Assembly (NCBI GenBank): GCA_964617375.1
Contig: CAZTXQ010000014.1
Location: 1 to 60,938, forward strand
Length of the DNA stretch: 60,938 bases
DNA from: Firm-13 sp964617375
GTDB taxonomy: Bacteria; Bacillota; Clostridia; Saccharofermentanales; Saccharofermentanaceae
Reading direction: 5' to 3'
Shown: one piece after another, positions 7,862 to 15,774 of the stretch
Numbering within the stretch: position 1 is the first letter of the stretch
Layout of the letters: each line of letters opens with the position of its first letter
The notes under the pieces: model-generated
The model's input: the letters and a program-made list of their open reading frames with translations, nothing else
Databases searched by the model: none
What the model was told of the DNA's origin: nothing
Position numbers and translations under genes: made by a program

Positions 7862-9043
7862 TCAGAACCCTTCGATCTCGTCGTTCACCAACCGCAGTTC
7901 ACTTGTCACCAGAGGTTTTCCCAGGCGGTATTCGCACTGCGTGACCAAGACTTTGCCGTCTTCAAAGGTCAGGTAGTAGTCGTATTCCATCCGGTCTGCG
8001 AGTTGATATTCCTTACTGTTCACGTAATCGTAGACGATGACCCGTGTATCGGAGATACCGGAGCCGATGCTGACGGTCGCACAGATTTCGGGTTTTCCGT
8101 CATTGGTTAAGTCGGTGAGATAGACGTTCCAGACCGGCATTCCCCAGAGAAGTTCGACGTCGTTGGCGGTGATTTTTTCCGAGGTCCAGGTGAATGTGAC
8201 GTCGGGAAATTCGGGAATAGTCAGATCCATGCTGTCGTCCCAGGGCAATGTTTCATCGAGGTAGTAGTCGAGCCATTTCATCGCGGTGTATTTCGGTACG
8301 GTTATTAGGCCCAGATACTCGTCGAAGACGAGGCCGGTCGAACCGTTGAGATTGAGCGGGAAGCGCTCACCGCTGTCATTGTTCTCGATTGTAATTGACG
8401 TAGAGCTATCGCTGCCGTAAAGGACAGTCAGTGTATATTTCCCTTCGATGTCATAGACATGGTAGTCCGGATCTATGTCATAGTGCACGTATTTTTCGAA
8501 ATCCGAATAGGTTAGCGAGGAGGCATTTTGCGCAAGATCACGCACAGCCTCAAGTGTTAGTTCCTCGCCGTCAATTCTATTGAGAGCGCTGAGATAATCA
8601 GCCCGCGACTGATACTGATAAACAGCGCCGATCTTGGTAAAGCCGACATTCGTTTCCGTCAGGATCAGGGTGTCGCCGGAGACTGTAAATTCTGCGCTGG
8701 CTCCCTCGTCATAGGTGACGGTTAGCTTGTCGCCGTCGACCTCGTAGTGTCCAAGTCCAAATAGGCCTGTGCTGCTGATCGGAGGCTGGGAGAGCCGCGC
8801 ATTACCGTCTGCATACAGGGTGACGGTCGGCATTAGTGTCATGGAATCGTCGCCGGTAAGAAGATATGTCCTGGGTGATTCCCCCGCAGAGTTGCTCACG
8901 TCGGTCGCAGCGGTGGGCGTAGTGACAGCCGCAGTGAGAGCTGTAGTGGCAGTATCCGAGGAACCCGTTGTGACGGCCTGCTTGCAGCCTGTCAGTGCAA
9001 GGATCAGCATGATACAAAGCGTCAGTTTTAGTAATTTTCGCAT
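7862..9043 (-). CDS. Lipoprotein downstream of the M56 peptidase, possible signal partner
   Basis: The 393-residue product has a lipoprotein signal peptide with lipobox LALTGC (Cys20), then a Thr/Ala-rich linker of about 40 residues. A mostly beta, Asp/Tyr-rich extracytoplasmic domain follows. An early part (about 60-150: SMTLMPTVTLYADGNARL…) resembles beta-sandwich domains often found beside M56 peptidases, and a later part (LTDLTNDGKPEICATV) resembles a VCBS/FG-GAP-like segment. The gene begins 4 bases after the M56 stop codon, so the two are surely co-transcribed. It may be the external ligand-sensing part of the system, because the peptidase itself has no sensor domain. No enzyme motif is visible. 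Confidence 0.65.
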   Translation of the reverse strand: MRKLLKLTLCIMLILALTGCKQAVTTGSSDTATTALTAAVTTPTAATDVSNSAGESPRTYLLTGDDSMTLMPTVTLYADGNARLSQPPISSTGLFGLGHYEVDGDKLTVTYDEGASAEFTVSGDTLILTETNVGFTKIGAVYQYQSRADYLSALNRIDGEELTLEAVRDLAQNASSLTYSDFEKYVHYDIDPDYHVYDIEGKYTLTVLYGSDSSTSITIENNDSGERFPLNLNGSTGLVFDEYLGLITVPKYTAMKWLDYYLDETLPWDDSMDLTIPEFPDVTFTWTSEKITANDVELLWGMPVWNVYLTDLTNDGKPEICATVSIGSGISDTRVIVYDYVNSKEYQLADRMEYDYYLTFEDGKVLVTQCEYRLGKPLVTSELRLVNDEIEGF

Positions 9044-9047
9044 ATTC

Positions 9048-9986
9048 TTAGCCTCCTGCGGCGTTGGTAATCAGTACAAAGGCTACGGCGACAATAAGAG
9101 CGCCGAATGCCAGGGATGACAGCACGGTCAGTTTCTTGTAGGACAGAATGTTCTCGATTCGCACTCTGGTCCGTGCGCCGCCAAAGGCGCTGGCGAAGAC
9201 GCTCTTACCAGCGGCACAGGCGAGCAGAGCGGAGGCGTATGCCTTAGCCCGGTCTTCGCCCAGAATCCGGAGGGCCTTGCTGTCGCAGGCAAGCTCCATG
9301 TCGGTGAAGAACCACTTGAGGAAGATCCAGGAGAGGGGATTGAACCAGTGCAGGCAGGCGGTGATGATCGCTATGACACGCCAGAGGTTGTCGCGGCGGC
9401 GGATGTGCACCTTTTCGTGCGCCAGAATATACGGGAGATCCTGCTCGGACACGAAGTCGGGGATGATGATTTTCGCGCGAAAAATACCATATACGGCCGG
9501 TGAGGTTATCTTGCCGGATTGCCAGATGTTGCCCTGGAGATGCCGGGCATCGCGGAGTTCGCGTTTGGTGACGGTGTAAAGGAATATCGAGGTCAGTATC
9601 GCCGCGGCTGCTATGACGGCCCATATTATTGATGAAACTTCGAAAAGATTCTTAAGTGTAAGGGTTTTGTAGACGATCGGGAAGTAGCTGTCGGCTGCCT
9701 GTATGCTGTTGCTCATCGAAAATTCCGGCACGCCGTTTACTGCGGGCTCATTCCAGATCACGACTGTTCGGGTCGTGTATCGCGAGATCAGGCTGAGAAG
9801 GCTCCAGCGGCTTACGGGGCCAAAGGGAATCCAGAACCGGATCAACGGCAGGAGCCATAAGATATAGACCGCAAACCGCGGGATCTTGTGGATCTTTCTC
9901 AGCACGGCGACAATCAGACCGGTGAAGCCTGCGAGTATGCTCATGTTGACAATCCAGTAAAATACTTCCGATAACACAGGCATCAC
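9048..9986 (-). CDS. M56 (BlaR1/MecR1-type) membrane metallopeptidase
   Basis: The 312-residue protein has helices near 10-30, 38-56, 116-138 and about 201-222, with a final one at 290-310. The zinc site HEKVH (His190, Glu191, His194) and downstream ELACD (Glu231) are intact. In BlaR1 and MecR1 a C-terminal penicillin-binding sensor raises length to about 600 residues; here the protein stops after the last helix, so that sensor is missing. On signal it would cleave, or trigger loss of, the BlaI-type repressor encoded just upstream (four-base ATGA overlap). The adjacent lipoprotein may supply the sensor. Confidence 0.88.
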   Translation of the reverse strand: MMPVLSEVFYWIVNMSILAGFTGLIVAVLRKIHKIPRFAVYILWLLPLIRFWIPFGPVSRWSLLSLISRYTTRTVVIWNEPAVNGVPEFSMSNSIQAADSYFPIVYKTLTLKNLFEVSSIIWAVIAAAAILTSIFLYTVTKRELRDARHLQGNIWQSGKITSPAVYGIFRAKIIIPDFVSEQDLPYILAHEKVHIRRRDNLWRVIAIITACLHWFNPLSWIFLKWFFTDMELACDSKALRILGEDRAKAYASALLACAAGKSVFASAFGGARTRVRIENILSYKKLTVLSSLAFGALIVAVAFVLITNAAGG

Positions 9987-10339
9987 CGCTTTTCGATCAG
10001 CGATTTTAGTTCGTTGATCTCTTCTTCCGAGAGCTGTTCGTCAACAAAGGCCGCGAAGAAGGCTTTCTTGGAGCCGCCCCAGAATTTGTCAATCAGCCGC
10101 TCGGTCTCATCCTTCTGAACGATGTCCCGTGCAATGAGGGGCGAACAGAGAAACCCCGGCTCCTTGCGGGCGACAGCCTCTTTGTCGATCAGCTTCTTAA
10201 GGATCGTGTAGGTCGTGTTCTTATTCCAGCCGATCTCTTCGGCAGCAATAGCACTGATCTGTTTGGCGGAGAGGGTTCCCTCGCGCCAGAGTATCTCCAT
10301 GATTTTCAATTCGCTGTCGAAAAGCTTGATCTCTTCCAT
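9983..10339 (-). CDS. BlaI/MecI/CopY-family repressor
   Basis: The 118-residue winged-helix protein has the family pattern: LTxxE-like N-terminus (LFDSELKIMEILWREG), the recognition region (LSAKQISAIAAEEIGWNKNTTYTILKKLIDK) and a C-terminal dimer region ending EEEINELKSLIEKR. It is the first gene of the repressor-peptidase-lipoprotein operon and overlaps the peptidase start by four bases. A pair of palindromes in the promoter (10357-10394) is the expected binding site. Proteolysis or ligand-driven release would induce the operon. Confidence 0.9.
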   Translation of the reverse strand: MEEIKLFDSELKIMEILWREGTLSAKQISAIAAEEIGWNKNTTYTILKKLIDKEAVARKEPGFLCSPLIARDIVQKDETERLIDKFWGGSKKAFFAAFVDEQLSEEEINELKSLIEKR

Positions 10340-10356
10340 ATCTGTATCCTCTCTGG

Positions 10357-10394
10357 ACTACTCGAGTAGTATAAAATCATACTACTCGGATAGT
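10357..10394 (-). promoter_or_regulatory. Double palindromic operator and promoter of the BlaI operon
   Basis: ACTACTCGAGTAGT (10357-10370) is a perfect 14-bp palindrome. ACTACTCGGATAGT (10381-10394) is a second copy with a partly degenerate right half, 24 bases away. Read on the minus strand, TATACT between and overlapping them is a good -10. This arrangement of two dyads over a promoter fits BlaI-type repression, although the core is ACTACT…AGTAGT rather than the classic TACA/TGTA motif. Confidence 0.75.
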
Positions 10395-10685
10395 CTGGAA
10401 ATGTCAAGGGAAAAAAGCCCGTGGACAATATCCATAAGTTCAGGCTTTTCGGGCAGGACAGAAAGGGATTTTATATGCTCGACGTCGGGTTTGACGCCAG
10501 AATCTATGCGCCACCGACGCTCATCATCTGAGAGTCCAATTTGTTCGCGAAAACCGCCCCCCTCCTTTTGCGGGTTGATCCGCTGAATGAGTTGCCCAAT
10601 CCCAATTGAATATGCATCGGGAAGATTGCTCTTTTTGGCGGTCTTCTATTTTACTGATATACGCCCAGTTTAGCATCGTGCTCTA
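10395..10685. other. Intergenic region with no clear gene
   Basis: No frame here has a ribosome-binding site and convincing protein on either strand. A weak AAAAGCC (10413-10419) / GGCTTTT (10443-10449) hairpin may be a terminator. A CCGCCCCCC run recurs beyond the repeat array (about 11118-11127), followed in both places by GCCCAATC, so the array may be flanked by degenerate copies of one sequence. Confidence 0.3.
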
Positions 10686-11020
10686 ATACATATAAGTAAC
10701 ATTAAAACCCGCCTGCTTATATGTATTTTCGGCATCCGAAAATGGCGTCAAGAGCAAAAATGCATATAAGAACTGCAGAAACGTGCCAATTTATATGCAT
10801 TTACGGCTTCGACGAGGGAACGCCAAGCGCAAAAATGCATATAAGAACTGCAGAACCGCGCCAATTTATATGCATTTACGGCCTCGACGAGGGAGCAACA
10901 AGCGCAAAAATGCATATAAGAACTCGAGAAAAGCACTGATTTATATGCATGTACGGCCTCGGCGAGAGAGCAACAAGAAAAAATGCATATAAGTACCTCA
11001 GAAACTCGTCATTTTATATG
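10686..11020. repeat. Five-unit array of 75-bp inverted repeats
   Basis: Five dyads follow one another: 10686-10726 (ATACATATAAG / CTTATATGTAT), 10758-10802, 10833-10877, 10908-10950 and 10981-11020 (AAATGCATATAA / TTATATGCATTT, decaying in the last two). Units 2-4 repeat with a period of exactly 75 bases, and unit 5 follows after 73. The 20-base loops share GAACTGCAGAA. The spacers also share TACGGCCTCGACGAGGGAGC, which holds a smaller palindrome CCTCGACGAGG. Because 75 is divisible by three, short frames run through the units on both strands, but none has a ribosome-binding site. It is more likely a DNA site cluster or structured RNA than coding. Confidence 0.85.
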
Positions 11021-11180
11021 CGCGAGAATGCGATGCTATGACCTGTTGCGAGATCCTACTGGTCGCATTACCGGAACCCAGGAAAGCTTCCCGTTCGCGT
11101 GCATGACTCGTTGAAGCCGCCCCCCATCCGCGCCCAATCTGCATCATCTGCTATTTGCCCTGCTAAATGATTCAGAATGC

Positions 11181-11209
11181 TTGAAAAGTTCCGTATAATT
11201 CCCTATAAT
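11181..11209 (+). promoter_or_regulatory. Sigma-70-type promoter
   Basis: TTGAAA (11181-11186) and TATAAT (11204-11209) are separated by 17 bases, an ideal spacing. A start site near 11216 would give a short leader to the HTH protein gene. Confidence 0.75.
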
Positions 11210-11252
11210 CACATTAAAGAGTCATTAAAGGGAACGAAAAGGAGTGATAGAC

Positions 11253-11720
11253 ATGGCAGTGAAGTACTATTCAGTCGAGCAAATTGCCGGAATGATCGAC
11301 ATGCACCCGAAAACCATTCAGCGATATATTCGCACCGGAAAACTTCGGGCCCAAAAAATCGGTAAGGCATGGCGCGTAACCGGCCACGATCTGAGCACGT
11401 TTATCGAAGGGACCGATAGTTTTCCTCCTAGTGAAGCGCTATCCGGAATTCAGGAAATCATCATGAATGCGGATAAATCCATCCGGGTGTCGGCGATCAT
11501 CGATATTCCGGTTAAGAACAATCTTGAGGCTATTCAAATCGTAAACTGGGTCACGGCACTCATGAATACCGGGTCGGATGGAGACGGATATAAATCAATG
11601 AATTCTCAGTATATCGAGCCGGAACATTCCGTCAGGATTCTACTCTGGGGAAGTCCATCGTTTATCGGAGCCATCATGAATTCCCTGGCCGAACTCAACA
11701 ATCACCGAGGCGATGAATAA
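11253..11720 (+). CDS. Excisionase-type HTH DNA-binding protein
   Basis: The ATG at 11253 is 8 bases after GGAG and gives 155 residues; the GTG at 11244 overlaps the ribosome-binding site. Residues 1-50 (YYSVEQIAGMIDMHPKTIQR…GKLRAQKIGKAWRV) form the MerR/excisionase-like winged helix (helix_turn_helix_17), common in small regulators as well as phage excisionases. The rest is an unrecognised 100-residue alpha/beta domain. There is no integrase nearby, so I read it as a regulator. It overlaps the following hydrolase gene by eight bases and probably controls or accompanies it. Confidence 0.8.
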   Translation: MAVKYYSVEQIAGMIDMHPKTIQRYIRTGKLRAQKIGKAWRVTGHDLSTFIEGTDSFPPSEALSGIQEIIMNADKSIRVSAIIDIPVKNNLEAIQIVNWVTALMNTGSDGDGYKSMNSQYIEPEHSVRILLWGSPSFIGAIMNSLAELNNHRGDE

Positions 11721-12639
11721 AATGAACAGGAAAGGATACTCAAACACGCCGGGAACCGGGACAGCTGACTCGATATTCAAATCGCCAACCGGCCGCCAAA
11801 ACATTCTGGAACAATATGACAAAATGCTCACGTACTTCGATTTTCCACATAGGGAACGCTACGTTGATACGGCGTACGGCTCAACCTATGTAGTGGAATC
11901 AGGTTCGGCGGAAATGCCGCCGCTCGTTCTTTTCCACGGTTCGACCAGCAACAGCGCCGCGTGGTTCGCCGATATGAAAGAGCTGACGCAGTACTTTCGT
12001 GTTTTCACGGTCGATCTGATCGGCGATGCAGGGCATAGCGCCGAGATACGGCTAAACATGAAATCGGATGAATACGCATTATGGATCAGGGACATTTTCG
12101 CGCAGCTTGGCATTCGGAAAGCGGCGATCATGGGCAATTCGCTGGGTGCCTGGATGTGCCTGAAATTCGCGGCCGTATTTCCCGAGTCAGTCGACAGGAT
12201 TGTTCTGCTGGCAGCCTCCGGTATAGCACCGGTCAGGCCCTTGTTTGTTATTCGAGTGATTCTCTATAGCCTTCTGGGAGGAAAGGGAGCTGAATCCATC
12301 ACACGGATGGTCTATGGCAAAGACCGGATTCCCCGGGAAGTTATCGATTATGTGAAATTGATAGCCGACAACTATTCGCCCTACACGGGAGAAGTTCCGG
12401 TACTCAAGGATTCGGAATTGCACCGGTTGGTGATGCCGGTCCTGTATATCGCCGGTGAAGACGACAAACTCACAAATGCTCCCAAGTGTGCCAAACGCCT
12501 TAGTAAACTACTCCCCCGACCGACGATTTACGTTCTGAAAAACACTGGGCACGTCATCTTCAACATTCTCGACAAAGCTTTGCCATTTCTCACTGCCGCC
12601 GGAGCCAGTGGTAATACCGCCTCAGGCAGCAGGGTGTAA
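11713..12639 (+). CDS. Alpha/beta-hydrolase fold protein
   Basis: The 308-residue protein has the oxyanion region LFHGSTSNSAAW (near 74-85), the nucleophile elbow GNSLGAW (Ser143), an acid in GEDDKLTN (near 254-261) and the catalytic His in NTGHVIF. The layout matches the lipase/esterase branch that includes CarO-like and Bacillus YdjP-like enzymes; the substrate cannot be inferred. The start overlaps the upstream HTH gene (GATGAATAA). ATG 11713 and ATG 11722 are both possible, and the second is better spaced from GAGG. Confidence 0.82.
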   Translation: MNKMNRKGYSNTPGTGTADSIFKSPTGRQNILEQYDKMLTYFDFPHRERYVDTAYGSTYVVESGSAEMPPLVLFHGSTSNSAAWFADMKELTQYFRVFTVDLIGDAGHSAEIRLNMKSDEYALWIRDIFAQLGIRKAAIMGNSLGAWMCLKFAAVFPESVDRIVLLAASGIAPVRPLFVIRVILYSLLGGKGAESITRMVYGKDRIPREVIDYVKLIADNYSPYTGEVPVLKDSELHRLVMPVLYIAGEDDKLTNAPKCAKRLSKLLPRPTIYVLKNTGHVIFNILDKALPFLTAAGASGNTASGSRV

Positions 12640-12702
12640 AATCCACTATTGAAGAAGACATTCATGTTGGCACATAACTGAAGGTAAGCAAATTCTCTCT
12701 TT

Positions 12703-13362
12703 TCAGGAACTCTGTGTCGCGAAAAAGCCCAGCATCATGAAGAAATCGGCAAAGAAGTGGCCAACTATGGCTCCCCAGATGCTGTTCGTGCGCTGGACCA
12801 GGAAACTGAAAGCAACACCCAGCAGCAGCGTGAAAACGGTAAGGAGCAGGGATCCGAGCGTGCCGGTGAAAGATCCGAAGGCATGCAGCATTCCGAAGAT
12901 TATTGCTGTCAGCCAGAACGCCCATCGCGCTCCAAACTGCCATTCAAAACGGGAGAGAAAGAGTCCTCTAAACCACAATTCTTCCATGATACTGTTAAAT
13001 ATCGAGAAGACCGTGACCCAGCCAATCGTCGGCATCAATTTGATAAGATTGCCACTCTGATATACCTGCCATCCGCCTTGTGCGAGAAAATATGCGAAGA
13101 GGACGACACCAATACCAAATCCGCCAAGGATGGATAATCCCGGACGTCCTTTATGAAGGCGCAATCCTTCCAGACCGCGCCCGCTGATATTCGCGGCAAG
13201 GAAAATAACAAGGATAATCGGCAACACTTCGGAGATCTTGGAAACCGCGTAACCGCGGGCATCGCTTGATGCGATGTTGAGCCAGACCAGCGGGGAGTTA
13301 CCGACAAGACTGGCTGCATAAATTCCGGCTATGACCGCGCTGTTGTCGACACGTGTCCTCAC
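12703..13362 (-). CDS. CPBP-family intramembrane metalloprotease (Abi/CAAX type)
   Basis: The 219-residue membrane protein carries the family motifs: EELWFRG (motif 1, catalytic Glu pair and Arg), the second-motif histidine in MLHAFGS, and a C-terminal NSIWGAIVGHFFADF that supplies the third histidine. About six hydrophobic helices are present. Members cleave membrane substrates or prenylated peptides; some protect against bacteriocins. The start is GTG with GGAG immediately before it, which is unusually close, so the true start is uncertain. It is convergent with the hydrolase gene. Confidence 0.85.
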   Translation of the reverse strand: MRTRVDNSAVIAGIYAASLVGNSPLVWLNIASSDARGYAVSKISEVLPIILVIFLAANISGRGLEGLRLHKGRPGLSILGGFGIGVVLFAYFLAQGGWQVYQSGNLIKLMPTIGWVTVFSIFNSIMEELWFRGLFLSRFEWQFGARWAFWLTAIIFGMLHAFGSFTGTLGSLLLTVFTLLLGVAFSFLVQRTNSIWGAIVGHFFADFFMMLGFFATQSS

Positions 13363-13531
13363 CTCCAGGGTGTTTCCTTTGTTTCACAACTTCATTTTAG
13401 TCCCGGCATGTGACAACATCGTTAATAATCCTCTGCAGTGTAAGTTTCTTTTCCGGCAGCCGAGTACGTTCTTTCAAAATCATACTGAAAAGCTATAATG
13501 TACTTATGTAAAAGGTGAACGGAGTGATGAA

Positions 13532-14380
13532 ATGACTGTCGAGAACCGGTATTTAACGGATGTTGAGACCATATTGTCGCACAGATACGATAATGGGGCA
13601 GACCTTTGGGCTACTCCCGATAAGCGCATCATTAAAGGCGCTCCGTTCTCAACTTTGGAGAGCGTTGCTTATTTGTTGGAATTGGGTATGGATCCCGCCG
13701 ATCCGATCATGAAAGAAGCTGCCGAGCTGATTCTAAGTACCTGGCAGCCAAAGGGCAATTATAAGGTATACCCGAAAGGCACTGTTTTTCCATGTCAGAC
13801 CGTCACTGTCGCCAGCGTTCTGTGTCGTATGGGATATGCAGCTGACGCGAGACTGCAAAAGACTTTTCAGCATCTTCTCGAAATCCAATATACGGATGGC
13901 GGCTGGCGCTGCAACAAGTTCTTTTTTGGCCGGGGACCGGAGACCGAGTATTCGAATCCTCTTCCGACCCTTACAGCTCTCGATGCGTTCCGATTCACGG
14001 ATTACTTGAATAACGAACCGGCACTCGACAGGGCCGTGGATTTTCTGCTTGAGCACTGGACCATCAAGAAGCCGATCGGCCCGTGTCATTACGGTATCGG
14101 CACACTGTTTATGCAGGTAGAGTACCCATTTCGGAATTACAATCTTTTCATGTACGTATACGTTCTGTCTTTTTACGATAGGGCGAAAAACGACCCGCGG
14201 TTTCTCGATGCTTTTCACGAATTGGAATCGAAAACGGTCAACGAACAGATTGTAGTGGAACGAGTTGTTCCCAAGCTCTCCAATCTATCCTTCTGTAAAA
14301 AAGGCGAGACGAGCGAATTGGCGACGATACGGTATCGTGAGATTCGGGAGAATCTGGGAATATATAGTCGTTCTGAATAA
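13532..14380 (+). CDS. Terpenoid-cyclase/prenyltransferase-like alpha/alpha-barrel protein
   Basis: The 282-residue protein is built of alpha-helical repeats of the squalene-cyclase/prenyltransferase type. It has two QW-like pieces (LLEIQYTDGGWRCNKF near 110-125 and PLPTLTALDAF near 145-155). It lacks the DXDD acid motif of hopene cyclases, so cyclase activity is not supported. The start is firm (GGAGTGATGAA before ATG). The small CxxC protein follows after 70 bases on the same strand. Function unknown. Confidence 0.6.
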   Translation: MTVENRYLTDVETILSHRYDNGADLWATPDKRIIKGAPFSTLESVAYLLELGMDPADPIMKEAAELILSTWQPKGNYKVYPKGTVFPCQTVTVASVLCRMGYAADARLQKTFQHLLEIQYTDGGWRCNKFFFGRGPETEYSNPLPTLTALDAFRFTDYLNNEPALDRAVDFLLEHWTIKKPIGPCHYGIGTLFMQVEYPFRNYNLFMYVYVLSFYDRAKNDPRFLDAFHELESKTVNEQIVVERVVPKLSNLSFCKKGETSELATIRYREIRENLGIYSRSE

Positions 14381-14450
14381 GGGCGCGTTCCGCTTTGTCT
14401 CTATTCTGTATGGATGGTCGGTGCGAAACAAATGAAACCGGAGTAAGACG

Positions 14451-14681
14451 ATGAGGCAGAAGAAAGACAGTGAATTGTACTTGAAAATGTATCCGGATTT
14501 ACTCAAATGGATAAATGAATGCCCGCTTTGTCATACGAAGGGATATAAACCTGAAATGCCGGACCATGTTGGAGGGCAATACTCTATTGCGGCAAAGAAC
14601 ATCCGGAAGTATTTCAGACCTCTTGACGTCGATGACAATGGGATTTGTTTGGAGTGCTCAAAACAATTGGATAGAAGATAA
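14451..14681 (+). CDS. Small zinc-ribbon-like protein (76 aa)
   Basis: GGAGTAAGACG precedes the ATG and supports the gene. The protein has CPLCH near residue 24 and CLECSKQL near 66, a pair of CxxC knuckles likely to hold zinc, and no membrane segment. It follows the alpha/alpha-barrel gene. I do not recognise a family. Confidence 0.6.
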   Translation: MRQKKDSELYLKMYPDLLKWINECPLCHTKGYKPEMPDHVGGQYSIAAKNIRKYFRPLDVDDNGICLECSKQLDRR

Positions 14682-14727
14682 CAAACGGTTTACGTCTGTC
14701 TGAGAATGATCTTGAATGTGGTCAAGA

Positions 14728-15486
14728 TCAAACCCAAAACACTTGCTTGACCTCTGTTACTTTGTCATTAACGATTGTAATATAGTAGAACATATTGCCA
14801 GTAACGTAAGTAATGCCATCCTCACCGACTTTCTCAAACTCATAGAGAGCAACAAAATCCGTGAAAGATATTGGTTCGGATTCAGGCCATGTCGCAGTAT
14901 GGGATCCGTCGGCATAGTAAATGGCCTTGAGTGGAGTAACGCTCAGATCCACAGTTCGTAACTGCGGATTCGCATTTTTCATAACAAATTCACCATCAAC
15001 GAAGTTGTTGACTGTGTCTTCTGCGTCCGTCTGCGTGTATCCTTCATGAGACACGAGCCAGTCGATGGCATCCTGTCCTAACAGCATATCGAAATAGTCA
15101 AATTCTGCGAGTCCTGTCACCGGATCGAAGGAACTCAGCAACGCAAAGCTCGAATACATGGCAGCCTTATTGACAACCGGCGCATGCGTTGTCTCAGCAG
15201 GCACTGTAGGCGTAGGGGCCGCAGTCGTCTCTGCAGCGGTCGCTGCCGTTGTTGTCGTATTCTCTGACACAGCAGTGATCTTTGCATCGGTTGCGGCAGT
15301 ATCCGTGGAGGCCACTGTTTTATCCGCGGTGTCAGTTTTTTGAACAGCAGTCGTATCGGCATTTGTTGAAGACCCTGAATTGCTCGTCTTCTGGCATCCG
15401 ACCGTGCCGAGCATAAGCGATAAACTCATCAATATAGTAAGAAATACAAACCGGTTGTTCGTGAAAAAACGGAATTTCCTGCTCAT
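14728..15486 (-). CDS. Thr/Ala-rich lipoprotein
   Basis: The start is the ATG after GAGGTAGAAAT on the minus strand, giving 252 residues; the longer frame to 15528 adds 14 residues without a ribosome-binding site. The signal peptide ends with lipobox LGTVGC (Cys31). A low-complexity Thr/Ala-rich stretch (about 40-100) acts as a wall-spanning linker. A 150-residue globular part follows, with SFDPVTGLAEFDYFDMLLGQ and a beta-rich end. I do not recognise the domain. A Crp/Fnr-like dyad lies 28-43 bases before the start codon. Confidence 0.75.
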   Translation of the reverse strand: MSRKFRFFTNNRFVFLTILMSLSLMLGTVGCQKTSNSGSSTNADTTAVQKTDTADKTVASTDTAATDAKITAVSENTTTTAATAAETTAAPTPTVPAETTHAPVVNKAAMYSSFALLSSFDPVTGLAEFDYFDMLLGQDAIDWLVSHEGYTQTDAEDTVNNFVDGEFVMKNANPQLRTVDLSVTPLKAIYYADGSHTATWPESEPISFTDFVALYEFEKVGEDGITYVTGNMFYYITIVNDKVTEVKQVFWV

Positions 15487-15513
15487 ATTTCTACCTCGTT
15501 CATTTGCTTGTTT

Positions 15514-15529
15514 TGTGTAGAATATCACA
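15514..15529. promoter_or_regulatory. Crp/Fnr-like dyad upstream of the lipoprotein
   Basis: TGTGTAGAATATCACA reads on the minus strand as TGTGATATTCTACACA, close to the perfect dyad at 27793-27808 (TGTGATTAGAATCACA). The half-site match is imperfect on one side. It could be a site for one of the two Crp/Fnr regulators encoded further right. Confidence 0.35.
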
Positions 15530-15774
15530 ATAAATTGATAAATAACAGCGCAAATTTGATGTTCTAATAGTATTCGTCTCGCGGCTTATTTTCTATGCAA
15601 GGTTTATGAAAGAAAGTAATACTTCGCTGCTCTGCAGAGTATAGAAGTAGGGATTCATTTCCTTCTGTGTATCTGTCAGGATGGTGTTATAATATTATTA
15701 GTAAATTATAAATTTATCTGGTAAATATCCGGTATATCATGCGGCTGAAGGAACGATCTCTGAGGCACCGCGAC

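Noticed and set aside
10721..10992. Overlapping short frames with a 25-residue repeat on both strands
   Set aside because: They arise because the 75-base DNA unit is a multiple of three. All frames lack a ribosome-binding site, and the DNA dyads explain the pattern better.
10686..11020. CRISPR array
   Set aside because: The period is 75 bases, spacers are conserved and no cas gene is present.
11253..11720. Phage or ICE excisionase
   Set aside because: Only the HTH type is shared; there is no integrase, attachment site or phage gene nearby.
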